Under the pieces are notes generated by a model. That model made no database searches. It was not told where the DNA came from and saw only the letters and a list, made by a program, of their open reading frames with translations. A stretch of DNA of 64,000 bases from contig NZ_CP141059.1 in the NCBI RefSeq assembly GCF_034661235.1, forward strand, positions 682,001 to 746,000. The letters run 5' to 3'. Source of the stretch: Nocardioides bizhenqiangii. Its GTDB lineage: Bacteria; Actinomycetota; Actinomycetes; Propionibacteriales; Nocardioidaceae. Positions 6,890 to 15,058 of the stretch are shown here, in pieces. How positions within the stretch are numbered: position 1 is the first letter of the stretch; the number at the start of each line of letters is the position of its first letter. A program made the translations under genes and the position numbers.

Positions 6890-9799
6890 ATGACCGAGAC
6901 GGCCAGCTCAGCAGCGACAGGTACGACGGGCGCCCGCAAGGGCCTCACCATCAACCGCGTCTTCAGCAGCGAGGGCGTGCACCCCTACGACGAGATCAAG
7001 TGGGAGCGGCGCGACGTCGTACAGACCAACTGGAAGACCGGTGAGACGGTCTTCGAGCAGCGCGGCGTGGAGTTCCCGGACTTCTGGTCGGTCAACGCGA
7101 GCACCATCGTCACGACGAAGTACTTCCGTGGCGCCGTCGGCACCCCCGAGCGCGAGACCGGCCTCAAGCAGCTGGTCGACCGGGTCGTGAAGACCTACAC
7201 CAAGGCCGGCGTCGAGCACGGCTACTTCGCGACCCCGGCCGACGCGGAGACCTTTGAGCACGAGCTCACCTGGCTGCTCGTGCACCAGTACTTCTCCTTC
7301 AACTCCCCGGTCTGGTTCAACGTCGGCACCCAGTCGCCACAGCAGGTGTCCGCCTGCTTCATCCTCTCCGTCGACGACTCGATGGACTCGATCCTGAACT
7401 GGTACAAGGAAGAGGGCTTCATCTTCAAGGGCGGCTCCGGTGCCGGCCTCAACCTCTCCCGGATCCGGTCGTCCAAGGAGCTGCTGAGCAGCGGCGGCAC
7501 GGCGTCCGGCCCGGTGTCCTTCATGCGCGGTGCCGACGCGTCCGCGGGCACCATCAAGTCCGGCGGCGCCACCCGTCGCGCGGCGAAGATGGTCGTGCTC
7601 GACGTCGACCACCCCGACATCGAGGAGTTCGTCGAGACCAAGTGGCGCGAGGAGGACAAGATCCGCGCCCTGCGCGACGCCGGCTTCGACATGGACCTGG
7701 GCGGCAAGGACATCACGTCCGTGCAGTACCAGAACGCCAACAACTCGGTCCGGGTCACCGACGAGTTCATGCGCGCGGTCGAGGACGGCAGCGAGTTCGG
7801 GCTGCGCGGACGCAAGACCGGCGAGGTCATCGAGTCCGTCGACGCCCGCACGCTGTTCCGCAAGATCAGCGAGGCCGCGTGGGCCTGCGCCGACCCGGGC
7901 CTGCAGTACGACGACACGATCAACGACTGGCACACCAACCCGGAGACCGGTCGGATCACCGCGTCCAACCCGTGCTCGGAGTACATGAGCCTCGACAACT
8001 CGTCGTGCAACCTGGCGTCGCTCAACCTGCTGAAGTTCCTCAAGGACGACGACACCTTCGACGCCCCGCTGTTCGCGAAGGCCGTCGAGCTGATCATCAC
8101 CGCGATGGACATCTCGATCTGCTTCGCCGACTTCCCGACCGAGGCGATCGGCGACACGACGCGTGACTACCGCCAGCTCGGCATCGGGTACGCCAACCTC
8201 GGCGCACTGCTGATGGCGATGGGCCTGGGCTACGACTCCGACGGCGGTCGGGCGATGGCGGCCACCATCACGAGCCTGATGACCGGCACGTCGTACCGCC
8301 GCTCGGCGGAGCTCGCCGACATCGTCGGCCCGTACGCCGGCTACGCCCGCAACGCCGAGGCGCACAACCGGGTGATGCGCAAGCACCAGGCGGCCAACGA
8401 CGAGGTGCGCACGTTCCACATCGCCGACGCCGACGTGCACAAGCTGGCGACGGAGGAGTGGGCGCGGGTCGTCGAGCTCGGCAAGGTCAACGGCTTCCGC
8501 AACGCGCAGGCTTCGGTGCTCGCGCCGACCGGCACCATCGGCTTCATGATGGACTGCGACACGACCGGCATCGAGCCGGACTTCTCGCTGGTCAAGTTCA
8601 AGAAGCTGGTCGGCGGCGGCTCGATGCAGATCGTCAACCAGACGATCCCGCGGGCGCTGAAGAAGATGGGCTACGACGAGGAGAAGATCGAGGCGATCGT
8701 CGCCTACATCGCCGAGCACGGGCACGTGGTCGACGCGCCTGGTCTGAAGACCGAGCACTACGAGGTGTTCGACACCGCGATGGGTGAGCGGTCCCTCAAG
8801 CCGATGGGCCACGTGAAGATGATGGCGGCCTGCCAGCCGTTCCTGTCCGGTGCGATCTCGAAGACGGTCAATCTGCCGGAGTCGGCGACGGTCGAGGAGA
8901 TCGAGGACATCTACCTCCAGTCGTGGAAGCTTGGCCTCAAGGCCACCGCGATCTACCGCGACAACTGCAAGGTCGGCCAGCCGCTGTCCGACGGTGGCGG
9001 CAAGGCCAAGAAGGACGCCGCCGACGCTCTCGACGCCGCAGCCGCGGTCGTGGAGAAGGTCATCGAGAAGGTCGTCTACGCCCCGACCCGCAAGCGGCTG
9101 CCGAAGTCGCGCCAGTCGCGGACGACGTCGTTCACCGTGGGCGGCGCCGAGGGCTACATGATCTCCGGCGCCCACGACGACGGCCAGCTCGGCGAGGTCT
9201 TCCTCAAGCTCGGCAAGCAGGGCTCGACCCTGGCCGGCGTGATGGACGCCTTCTCGATCGCGGTCAGCGTCGGCCTCCAGTACGGCGTGCCCCTGGAGAC
9301 CTACGTCTCGAAGTTCACCAACCTGCGCTTCGAGCCCGCCGGCCTCACCGACGACCCCGACGTGCGAATGAGCCAGTCGATCATGGACTACATCTTCCGC
9401 CGCCTGGCCCTCGACTACCTGTCCTTCGACGCCCGCTCCGCCCTCGGCATCTACTCCGCCGAGGAGCGCCAGCGCCACCTCGAGACGGGCAGCTACGAGC
9501 CCGTCGAGGAGACCGGCTCTGCGAGCGAGCTCATCGAGGACCCGGCACCCTCCGCTGGTCGAGTAGCGCCGAGCGCTAGCGAGGCGCGTATCGAGACCCC
9601 GGAAGTCGAAGAGGCCGAGATCGTCATCGCCGACAAGGCCCCCGGAGTCCCGCAGGCACGCACGTCAGCCGAGCTCCTCGAGCAGATCACCGGCCACGCC
9701 GTCGACAGCCCGCTCTGCATGACCTGCGGCACCAAGATGCGGCCGGCTGGTTCGTGCTACGTGTGCGAAGGCTGCGGCAGCACCAGCGGTTGCAGCTGA
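6890..9799 (+). CDS. nrdJ: Adenosylcobalamin-dependent ribonucleotide reductase (class II)
   Basis: A protein of 969 residues that reduces ribonucleotides to deoxyribonucleotides with an AdoCbl-generated radical. Family signatures are FFSFNSPVWFNVGT, FIFKGGSGAGLNLS, NPCSEYMSLDNSSCNLASLN (active-site Cys) and APTGTIGFMMDCDTTGIEPD. The C-terminal redox tail carries CMTCGTKMRPAGSCYVCEGC. The ATG at 6890 follows AGGAGAG. The segment encoding GRVAPSASEARIETP (near residue 895) is a dispersed palindromic repeat translated in frame inside a variable linker. A decayed duplicate of the last 0.9 kb lies at 11287-12215. A hairpin follows the stop. Confidence 0.96.
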   Translation: MTETASSAATGTTGARKGLTINRVFSSEGVHPYDEIKWERRDVVQTNWKTGETVFEQRGVEFPDFWSVNASTIVTTKYFRGAVGTPERETGLKQLVDRVVKTYTKAGVEHGYFATPADAETFEHELTWLLVHQYFSFNSPVWFNVGTQSPQQVSACFILSVDDSMDSILNWYKEEGFIFKGGSGAGLNLSRIRSSKELLSSGGTASGPVSFMRGADASAGTIKSGGATRRAAKMVVLDVDHPDIEEFVETKWREEDKIRALRDAGFDMDLGGKDITSVQYQNANNSVRVTDEFMRAVEDGSEFGLRGRKTGEVIESVDARTLFRKISEAAWACADPGLQYDDTINDWHTNPETGRITASNPCSEYMSLDNSSCNLASLNLLKFLKDDDTFDAPLFAKAVELIITAMDISICFADFPTEAIGDTTRDYRQLGIGYANLGALLMAMGLGYDSDGGRAMAATITSLMTGTSYRRSAELADIVGPYAGYARNAEAHNRVMRKHQAANDEVRTFHIADADVHKLATEEWARVVELGKVNGFRNAQASVLAPTGTIGFMMDCDTTGIEPDFSLVKFKKLVGGGSMQIVNQTIPRALKKMGYDEEKIEAIVAYIAEHGHVVDAPGLKTEHYEVFDTAMGERSLKPMGHVKMMAACQPFLSGAISKTVNLPESATVEEIEDIYLQSWKLGLKATAIYRDNCKVGQPLSDGGGKAKKDAADALDAAAAVVEKVIEKVVYAPTRKRLPKSRQSRTTSFTVGGAEGYMISGAHDDGQLGEVFLKLGKQGSTLAGVMDAFSIAVSVGLQYGVPLETYVSKFTNLRFEPAGLTDDPDVRMSQSIMDYIFRRLALDYLSFDARSALGIYSAEERQRHLETGSYEPVEETGSASELIEDPAPSAGRVAPSASEARIETPEVEEAEIVIADKAPGVPQARTSAELLEQITGHAVDSPLCMTCGTKMRPAGSCYVCEGCGSTSGCS
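9557..9598. repeat. Dispersed palindromic element inside nrdJ, copy 3
   Basis: The copy begins GGTCGAGTAGCGCCGAGC and ends GCGTATCGAGACC. It is read in frame as 14-15 residues within the linker before the C-terminal CxxC tail of NrdJ. Confidence 0.85.
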
Positions 9800-9800
9800 T

Positions 9801-9856
9801 CACCAAGCGGGCTCGGAGGGCGGTCGCCGACTGAGGCCGCCCTCTGCCTCTTGGTG
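9801..9856 (+). terminator. nrdJ terminator hairpin
   Basis: Two nested stems directly follow the nrdJ stop: an outer CACCAAG / CTTGGTG and an inner GAGGGCGG / CCGCCCTC. Confidence 0.7.
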
Positions 9857-9971
9857 CAGAGGTAGTCCAACGGCTCAAAGAGTTGCGACTCAACCCGGGG
9901 AGGGGTGGCGCATCGGCGACACGACGCCCTCATCGCACACACCCGTGCGTTCTGATGTCATCTGCGCAGTG

Positions 9972-10847
9972 TCAGGGAGCGGACAACCCCTTGAGCTTCT
10001 TACTCTTGCCACGTAAGGCCACCTTGCGCGGACGAGCGAGTTCGTCCTTATCCGGGACAGCTGCAGTTGTGGTCAGCGCATCCATGTGAAGGATGTAGAC
10101 GTTCCGGAACCGTTGGACGTCGAACACGTCGCTCGCCACCGGGCGGCGCTTAGCGGTGACGAGGCCAGCGCGTCGAAGTTCTTGGAGGCCGGCGGAGCGG
10201 GTGTCGTGAGAAAGGGAGTAACGGAGATTCGCGACCTCGGGTGAGAACCAGAGCTCCTGATCGTCCCTCTTGCCTACTTGTTCGGCGAGCAGGACGAGAA
10301 ACATTGCGGTGCCTGCGGCGGAGAGTGTCGCCATCCAGCCAGAGGTCCAGAACGTCGGTGGTACCTGTACGTATCGATCACCGGCGAGGGAGGCTAGGTC
10401 GGCGCCCTTCGTCCTGGCCTTGTTGAAGACCTCGCCGGGTACGCGATACCTCTTGCCTGTTCCAAGCTCGTTCAGCAGGGTCACTCGGTTCGGCAGCCCG
10501 GCCTGCGCTGCGACGGTCACGAAGTTGTTCTCTTCGAGCCAGGAGATTGCGTCGTTGACACGACGGGCGCCCTTTCCACTCGGGTCAGGGAGGTCGAGGA
10601 GGGTTGCCCAAGCGCGCGCTGGATACGCGACATCGTGGGGCGGAGCCGCGGCCAACCACAGCATGGACAAGTAGGTCTTCATTCGGACTTGACCCCCACG
10701 GCCCCCCCGCAGCATCCGCGCGAGTGGCGTGGGGCCACTCGTGTCGTTGCGTTCGATGAAGACGCGGCGAAGCTGCGCGGTTCGGTCTCGGCTGCGGTGC
10801 GAGAGCGACAGCGCCGCCGCCAAGGCGTCTGGAGACGGTCTGCGCAT
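9972..10847 (-). CDS. Replication-initiator-like winged-helix protein (putative)
   Basis: A protein of 291 residues, basic, without a recognised enzymatic motif. Two segments look like winged helices: VNDAISWLEENNFVTV...NRVTLLNEL (about residues 95-130) and LRYSLSHDTRSAGLQELRRA...VYILHMD (about 215-265). This two-domain plan resembles plasmid/ICE replication initiators and related DNA-binding proteins of actinobacteria, but the assignment is weak. I chose the ATG at 10847, since GAGGTGACC precedes it; the upstream ATG at 10895 lacks such a site. The upstream region is unusually A+T-rich, and the gene sits between two copies of the nrdJ 3' end, so it is probably element-borne. Confidence 0.6.
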   Translation of the reverse strand: MRRPSPDALAAALSLSHRSRDRTAQLRRVFIERNDTSGPTPLARMLRGGRGGQVRMKTYLSMLWLAAAPPHDVAYPARAWATLLDLPDPSGKGARRVNDAISWLEENNFVTVAAQAGLPNRVTLLNELGTGKRYRVPGEVFNKARTKGADLASLAGDRYVQVPPTFWTSGWMATLSAAGTAMFLVLLAEQVGKRDDQELWFSPEVANLRYSLSHDTRSAGLQELRRAGLVTAKRRPVASDVFDVQRFRNVYILHMDALTTTAAVPDKDELARPRKVALRGKSKKLKGLSAP

Positions 10848-11286
10848 GGTCACCTCGCGTTGCTTGCGTCGCGCCGGGCGGTAATAGTTAGTCATTAACC
10901 GGTAATTAATTAGCTATCACGTAGTGGTCAATACAAGCGTATCTTCTACTGCGATGCAAGGGTAGGGGTAGCTGCGGGCTACAACCGCTCATTATCGGTA
11001 CAAGGGTGGTAGTGATGCACCCCAGGAACGCTAGACCTGGATCCACCTGCGAGTGTACTGTCGAGGGACGGCGGAGGGACATCGATCCGGACCTGTCACT
11101 GGCGGCCTGAGGTAGTCCTCAGGAGGTGGCTGGGACGGCACCGGAGAGAACCGAAGTCGAGCGGCGGCAGCATCCATGGGCTATGTCCTAGGCCGGCAGG
11201 CGAGCCAGGATCCGGCGGCAGATAGGGGCCGGGGGTACGTGTCCCGAGTTCCCATATCCGCCCCGGGCCGCCGCGCCCCACATCGT
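10848..11286. other. A+T-rich non-coding segment upstream of the Rep-like gene
   Basis: The first 110 bp are much richer in A+T than anything else nearby and contain GGTAATTAATTAGC and ATTAACCGGTAAT inverted repeats, as an origin or promoter region might. The remainder shows no gene or clear structure up to the point where nrdJ homology resumes. Confidence 0.4.
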
Positions 11287-12215
11287 CGGCGACGCCGGAG
11301 GAGATCGAGGACATCTACCTCCAGTCGTGGAAGCTCGGCCTCAAGGCCACCGCGATCTACCGCGACAACTGCAAGGTCGGCCAGCCGCTGTCCGACGGTG
11401 GCGGCAAGGCCAAGAAGGACGCCGCCGACGCCGCCTCCTTGCTGGTCGAGCCTGTCGAGACCAAGGTCATCGAGAAGGTCGTCTACGCACCGTCCCGCAA
11501 GTGGCTGCCGAAGTCGCGCCAGGCCCGCACGGCGCCGAGGGCTACATGATCTCCGGCGCCCACGACGACGGCCAGCTCGGCGAGGTCTTCCTCAAGCTCG
11601 GCAAGCAGGGCTCCACCCTGGCCGGCGTGATGGACGCCTTCTCGATCGCGGTCAGCGTCGGCCTGCAGTACGGCGTGCCCCTGGAGACCTACGTCTCGAA
11701 GTTCACCAACCTGCGCTTCGAGCCCGCCGGCCTCACCGACGACCCTGACGTGCGGATGAGCCAGTCGATCATGGACTACATCTTCCGCCGCCTGGCTCTG
11801 GACTACCTGTCCTTCGACGCCCGCTCCGCCCTCGGCATCTACTCCGCCGAGGAGCGCCAGCGCCACCTCGAGACCGGCAGCTACGAGCCCGTCGAAAAGA
11901 CCGGCAGCCCGTCGGAACTCATCGAGGACCCCGCGCCCTCCGCCACGACCGCCGGTGGTCGAGTAGCGCCGAGCGCCAGCGAGGCGCGTATTGAGACACC
12001 CGAAGCCGAGACGCCGACGGTGATCGATGCCGAGGTGACCGAGGATCCCCTCGCCGGCGCCCCGAAGGCCGCCCGGTACGTCAGCCGAGCTCCTCGAGCA
12101 GATCACCGGCCACGCCGTCGACAGCCCGCTCTGCATGACCTGCGGCACCAAGATGCGGCCGGCTGGTTCGTGCTAAGTGTGCGAAGGCTGCGGCAGCACC
12201 AGCGGTTGCAGCTGA
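11287..12215 (+). pseudogene. Decayed duplicate of the nrdJ 3' end
   Basis: This stretch is colinear with nrdJ bases about 8881-9799 at high identity (shared runs include EEIEDIYLQSWKLGLKATAI and DDGQLGEVFLKLGKQGS). It starts abruptly, has lost about 20 bp near 11530 (the TTSFTVGG segment), diverges in the linker, and has TAA replacing TAC in the final SCYVCEG motif. It therefore cannot make the redox tail. It carries its own copy of the dispersed repeat at the same place and keeps a terminator hairpin after the old stop. The likely origin is a recombination or integration event at nrdJ, with this being the displaced original end. Confidence 0.85.
11954..11998. repeat. Dispersed palindromic element in the nrdJ duplicate, copy 4
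   Basis: This copy begins GGTGGTCGAGTAGCGCCGAG and ends GCGTATTGAGACACC. It occupies the same position as the copy in intact nrdJ, so it was there before the duplication. Confidence 0.8.
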
Positions 12216-12234
12216 GCAACACACAAGAAGCACG

Positions 12235-12269
12235 CCGAAGGGCGGTCACAACAGGCGATCGCCCTTCGG
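12235..12269 (+). terminator. Terminator hairpin after the nrdJ fragment
   Basis: A 13-bp stem CCGAAGGGCGGTC / GATCGCCCTTCGG (with G-T pairs) lies 20 bp after the old nrdJ stop. It probably is the original nrdJ terminator. From here to 12543 nothing else is recognisable. Confidence 0.65.
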
Positions 12270-12543
12270 AACCCCTTTGGCGTCGATCAGGCATCGACGC
12301 TGATCTGCCGGGTCTTTCGCGGCTTGCTAGACACTTCTCTGCAGGATCGGTTCTGACCAGCCTCGGTCTAGGTGTCCGGCGGAGGGTTCTGTACGCGGCT
12401 CCCATCGAGCTGGGTGTGGCTCTCTTCCGGTCTGCAATCCGTAGGGCACCGTGGCGAGCCGCAACGCGCGGGTGGTGCCAAGGTCGGAGCAGCAGTTCCC
12501 ACCCTCGCCGTCACTATCAGTATGAGGCGGGGATGGAGACACT

Positions 12544-12965
12544 ATTGCGCGTCTGATTATCGGGGTCGACGTTCACAAGCTCTCAGCGACCATCAAGGTC
12601 GTCACCCGACAGAACTGCTCGGAAGTGGCCGATTCAGCGCCGGCCCTGCCGGTTGCACCGAGGTAGGTCTACGCGAAAGCCAGGCAGGACACCGGCGCCG
12701 GGCGGCCGAGGGGAGCAACACGCCCGGCGCTTTGTGTTGTACCTGCTCGAGGCTGGTGAGGAGGTGGTGGACCTGACGGCCAGGCTGGCGGCTCGGGCTC
12801 GCCTCTCCGATACCGGCCATAACCGCAAGACCGATGTCCGCGACGCCCATTCCATAGCGATCTCACGGGGTCTGCACCACCGAGCTTCGCGTGCCGTGGC
12901 CGACGGTGAGCTCGAAGCAGCTGCGGATCTGGGCGCCGGGGTCAGTGGGCCGAACAGAAGCAGAA
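12544..12965 (+). pseudogene. IS110-family transposase remnant
   Basis: Reading across frame changes gives the typical IS110 DEDD-transposase beginning (LIIGVDVHKLSATIKVV). A later segment reads LEAGEEVVDLTARLAARARL, then DTGHNRKTDVRDAHSIAI, matching the RuvC-like region of the family. A stop (CCGAGGTAG) and at least one frameshift separate the parts, and the C-terminal serine region is absent. It marks past transposition next to the duplicated nrdJ end. Confidence 0.75.
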
Positions 12966-13373
12966 TGAACTGCCGCAGGCGTAGCAACTTGGACGCCCAC
13001 TGCATCGCTTACAACCACAGCCGAGAATCGGCTCAGTGTGGTGCCGCACGTCGACGTCGTTGGTGTTGTCGTAGTCGACGTGACAGGTGGGACAGGTCAG
13101 CACCGACGTTCCCCTCGTAAGTGGTTCAGCTTCGCAAGAATCTGGAGTCCTAGCGATTGGGTCGCTCCACCTCGCAACCGTACCAACTTCCAAGGCCTTA
13201 AGGCCGACATAGCCCGCTCATCGGCGATGATTGCGGGCGACGCAAACGTTCGCCAGGTGAGACTCCAAGTTGCTACGAAGCGGCTGCGGAGAAGTCTAGC
13301 CTCGTGCTCAGCGTGCTGATGTCTGCAGCGACGGCGCTTGGGGATGCCTGATTGCGAAGCTTGCGCGCGCGAT
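12966..13373. other. Non-coding or decayed stretch, 0.4 kb
   Basis: I see no intact gene. A minus-strand frame (about 12942-13193) contains CPTCHVDYDN followed by several cysteines, like a scrap of a zinc-ribbon protein, but has no plausible start or family. This is probably debris between the IS110 remnant and the following defence operon. Confidence 0.35.
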
Positions 13374-14462
13374 TTAGCTAGCAGTGGGGCGCGGCAATCT
13401 GGGCTCGAGAAAGAGCCGAACGGGCGGCCTGAAGTCGTCCCTGACGGGAATGGTTCCGCGGTAATCGATCTCTCGATTTTCGTAGTACCATGCGTCGTTC
13501 CCCGACACCGCCCCAGGTTGCCAGCGGCTAATTCCACGCCGTCTTCCGTCGAATACGACCAAATACCCCTTAACCTCGTGGCCAGGATTGCGTTCGTACG
13601 CATCATCCAAGTAACCCGATAGTTGTGGCACTCCCTCACGCGCACGCGAATCCGCGTACGAGTAGGAAGCCAGTCGGGTGTTTGTTTCTTCCAAGCACTT
13701 GCCGACCCATTTTACCTCGAGCAGCGCGATGTGTGTGGTAAGCGACCAAGTGACTTCGATATCGACCGGTTCCGTCTCCGACTGATTCTGTTCCTCGTTG
13801 ACCCGGATCGCTTGATGATCTCGTAGGGAGGACCTCAAATGTTGTGCCAAGGATTCGCGCATGATGATTTCGGGATGATTGACGAAAGCCAGCCTGCGTC
13901 CTTGCCCGTCGTCTGCCCACACCGTCTTCAAGATCTTGCATGTGCCCTTGCTTGCGAGCCGTTCGTGATACCAGCTTAAGGAGTCCTCGAGTTCCCAAAA
14001 TGTTGGCGAGGCAATTGCGCTAGGATATCCATTCGGATTCGGCACACTAACGTGCCCGTCAGGCAGAACAATTGCCTCGGTCCCGTCGCCGGAAGCGTTC
14101 GAATACCAGTACACGACCGCCGACAGCGCCATCGCGTTGATATCATCTGAACCGAGGGGTCGTCCGCGTGCCGTGCCGTCGGCCATGACTTCGACGACTG
14201 CCCCGGCCGAAAGGCTGTTCAGTTTGTAAGCCGTATCGAGCTGGCTGCTAACGCTGGGGTCAAGCACACCCCCTGGAGCGATACTCGCTACAACAACGAG
14301 GCCCTCCGGAAAGCTCTGAGGCGACCGAACTCGGTAGATCCTCTTCACGGTTGCAAGAACAGCCTGCAATCGCTCAACACCAGGCGCTCCATGGGCGCGC
14401 TCGACGTGAACTTCGAACAACTGCTCGGCGATCCCCGCCATGACCTCACTGTCGTAAGTCAT
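13374..14462 (-). CDS. Putative nuclease effector of an ABC-three-component system
   Basis: A protein of 362 residues, last gene of a four-gene unit. The N-terminal two thirds (MTYDSEVMAGIAEQLFEVHV...) have no recognised motif. The C-terminal third has the spacing of a PD-(D/E)xK nuclease: an acidic strand EPVDIEVTW, then HIALLEVKWVGKC with the E-x-K pair, then PQLSGYLDDAY with a Q that often follows the core. A final VKGYLVVFDGRRR strand completes it. The ATG at 14462 overlaps the stop of the upstream gene (ATGA). In ABC-three-component/Lamassu systems the third component is commonly a nuclease; that role is inferred here. No closer family is recognised. Confidence 0.65.
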   Translation of the reverse strand: MTYDSEVMAGIAEQLFEVHVERAHGAPGVERLQAVLATVKRIYRVRSPQSFPEGLVVVASIAPGGVLDPSVSSQLDTAYKLNSLSAGAVVEVMADGTARGRPLGSDDINAMALSAVVYWYSNASGDGTEAIVLPDGHVSVPNPNGYPSAIASPTFWELEDSLSWYHERLASKGTCKILKTVWADDGQGRRLAFVNHPEIIMRESLAQHLRSSLRDHQAIRVNEEQNQSETEPVDIEVTWSLTTHIALLEVKWVGKCLEETNTRLASYSYADSRAREGVPQLSGYLDDAYERNPGHEVKGYLVVFDGRRRGISRWQPGAVSGNDAWYYENREIDYRGTIPVRDDFRPPVRLFLEPRLPRPTAS

Positions 14463-15058
14463 CCGCCGACCTGTCGGTCCGGATCTGCCGCGAGGTAACT
14501 TAGCCAAACCACTGTGGGTACCATCAGGTTTGACCGTGAGGATCCGTCGCCAACAGCTTCGCGCAACCCGTCGAATTGCTCGATTACCAACCCGAGGCTG
14601 GTGTCGTCAAGGAGTCGTTTGCGCCGCATGAACGCGATGGCGCGCCGCAGTCCCGGCTCCCGATTTAGCGCGTCCGAAATTGATGGAAGTGTCATCGACA
14701 TCGAGGCCGCGATGCTCGCGGAGAGGTATCTAACGCGCCTCATGTTAGGGGCAAGCCTGCTTTGAAATGCTACCTCTTCGCGGCCGGCCGCCGAGGCCTG
14801 AAAGATCTTCTCGGAGCGGACGATCCATCCGACCCGCTGGCATTGCTGCGCGGCCTCGTTCAGAGTGGTCGAAAAGGGGGCGCCGAGATCGGTGACTGAA
14901 AAGCCGAACTCCCATGCCGATGCATCTTCCCCGTCGTAGACGGACATCAAGCATCCAAGATAGTCCAACGTCTGCAATTCAGCCACTGACAATCCAGTGT
15001 TCGGATCCGCCGAGCTGACCAGGAACAACGTGTCGAACACTGCAGGAACCGAGATCAA
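14459..15058 (-). CDS. ABC-three-component middle-component-like protein
   Basis: A protein of about 199 residues, mostly helical, with no catalytic motif. Length and place between an SMC-like ATPase and a nuclease-like gene match the 'middle component' of ABC-three-component systems, which is thought to bridge ATPase and effector. The preferred start is TTG at 15058, which overlaps the ATPase stop (TTGA); the next ATG (MSVYDGED) would remove 37 residues. The stop overlaps the start of the effector gene. The identification rests on context more than on sequence. Confidence 0.6.
   Translation of the reverse strand: MISVPAVFDTLFLVSSADPNTGLSVAELQTLDYLGCLMSVYDGEDASAWEFGFSVTDLGAPFSTTLNEAAQQCQRVGWIVRSEKIFQASAAGREEVAFQSRLAPNMRRVRYLSASIAASMSMTLPSISDALNREPGLRRAIAFMRRKRLLDDTSLGLVIEQFDGLREAVGDGSSRSNLMVPTVVWLSYLAADPDRQVGG

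Noticed and set aside
6908..9478. 856-residue open frame antisense to nrdJ
   Set aside because: Open only because of G/C-rich third positions of nrdJ; its Val/Asp/Leu/Arg-rich sequence has no family features.
11176..12556. Overlapping 190- and 409-residue frames as a new gene
   Set aside because: They are frame-shifted readings of the nrdJ 3' duplicate with an internal deletion and a premature stop.
12942..13193. Cysteine-rich 83-residue frame on the minus strand
   Set aside because: No start with a ribosome-binding site and no family; it overlaps IS110 debris.
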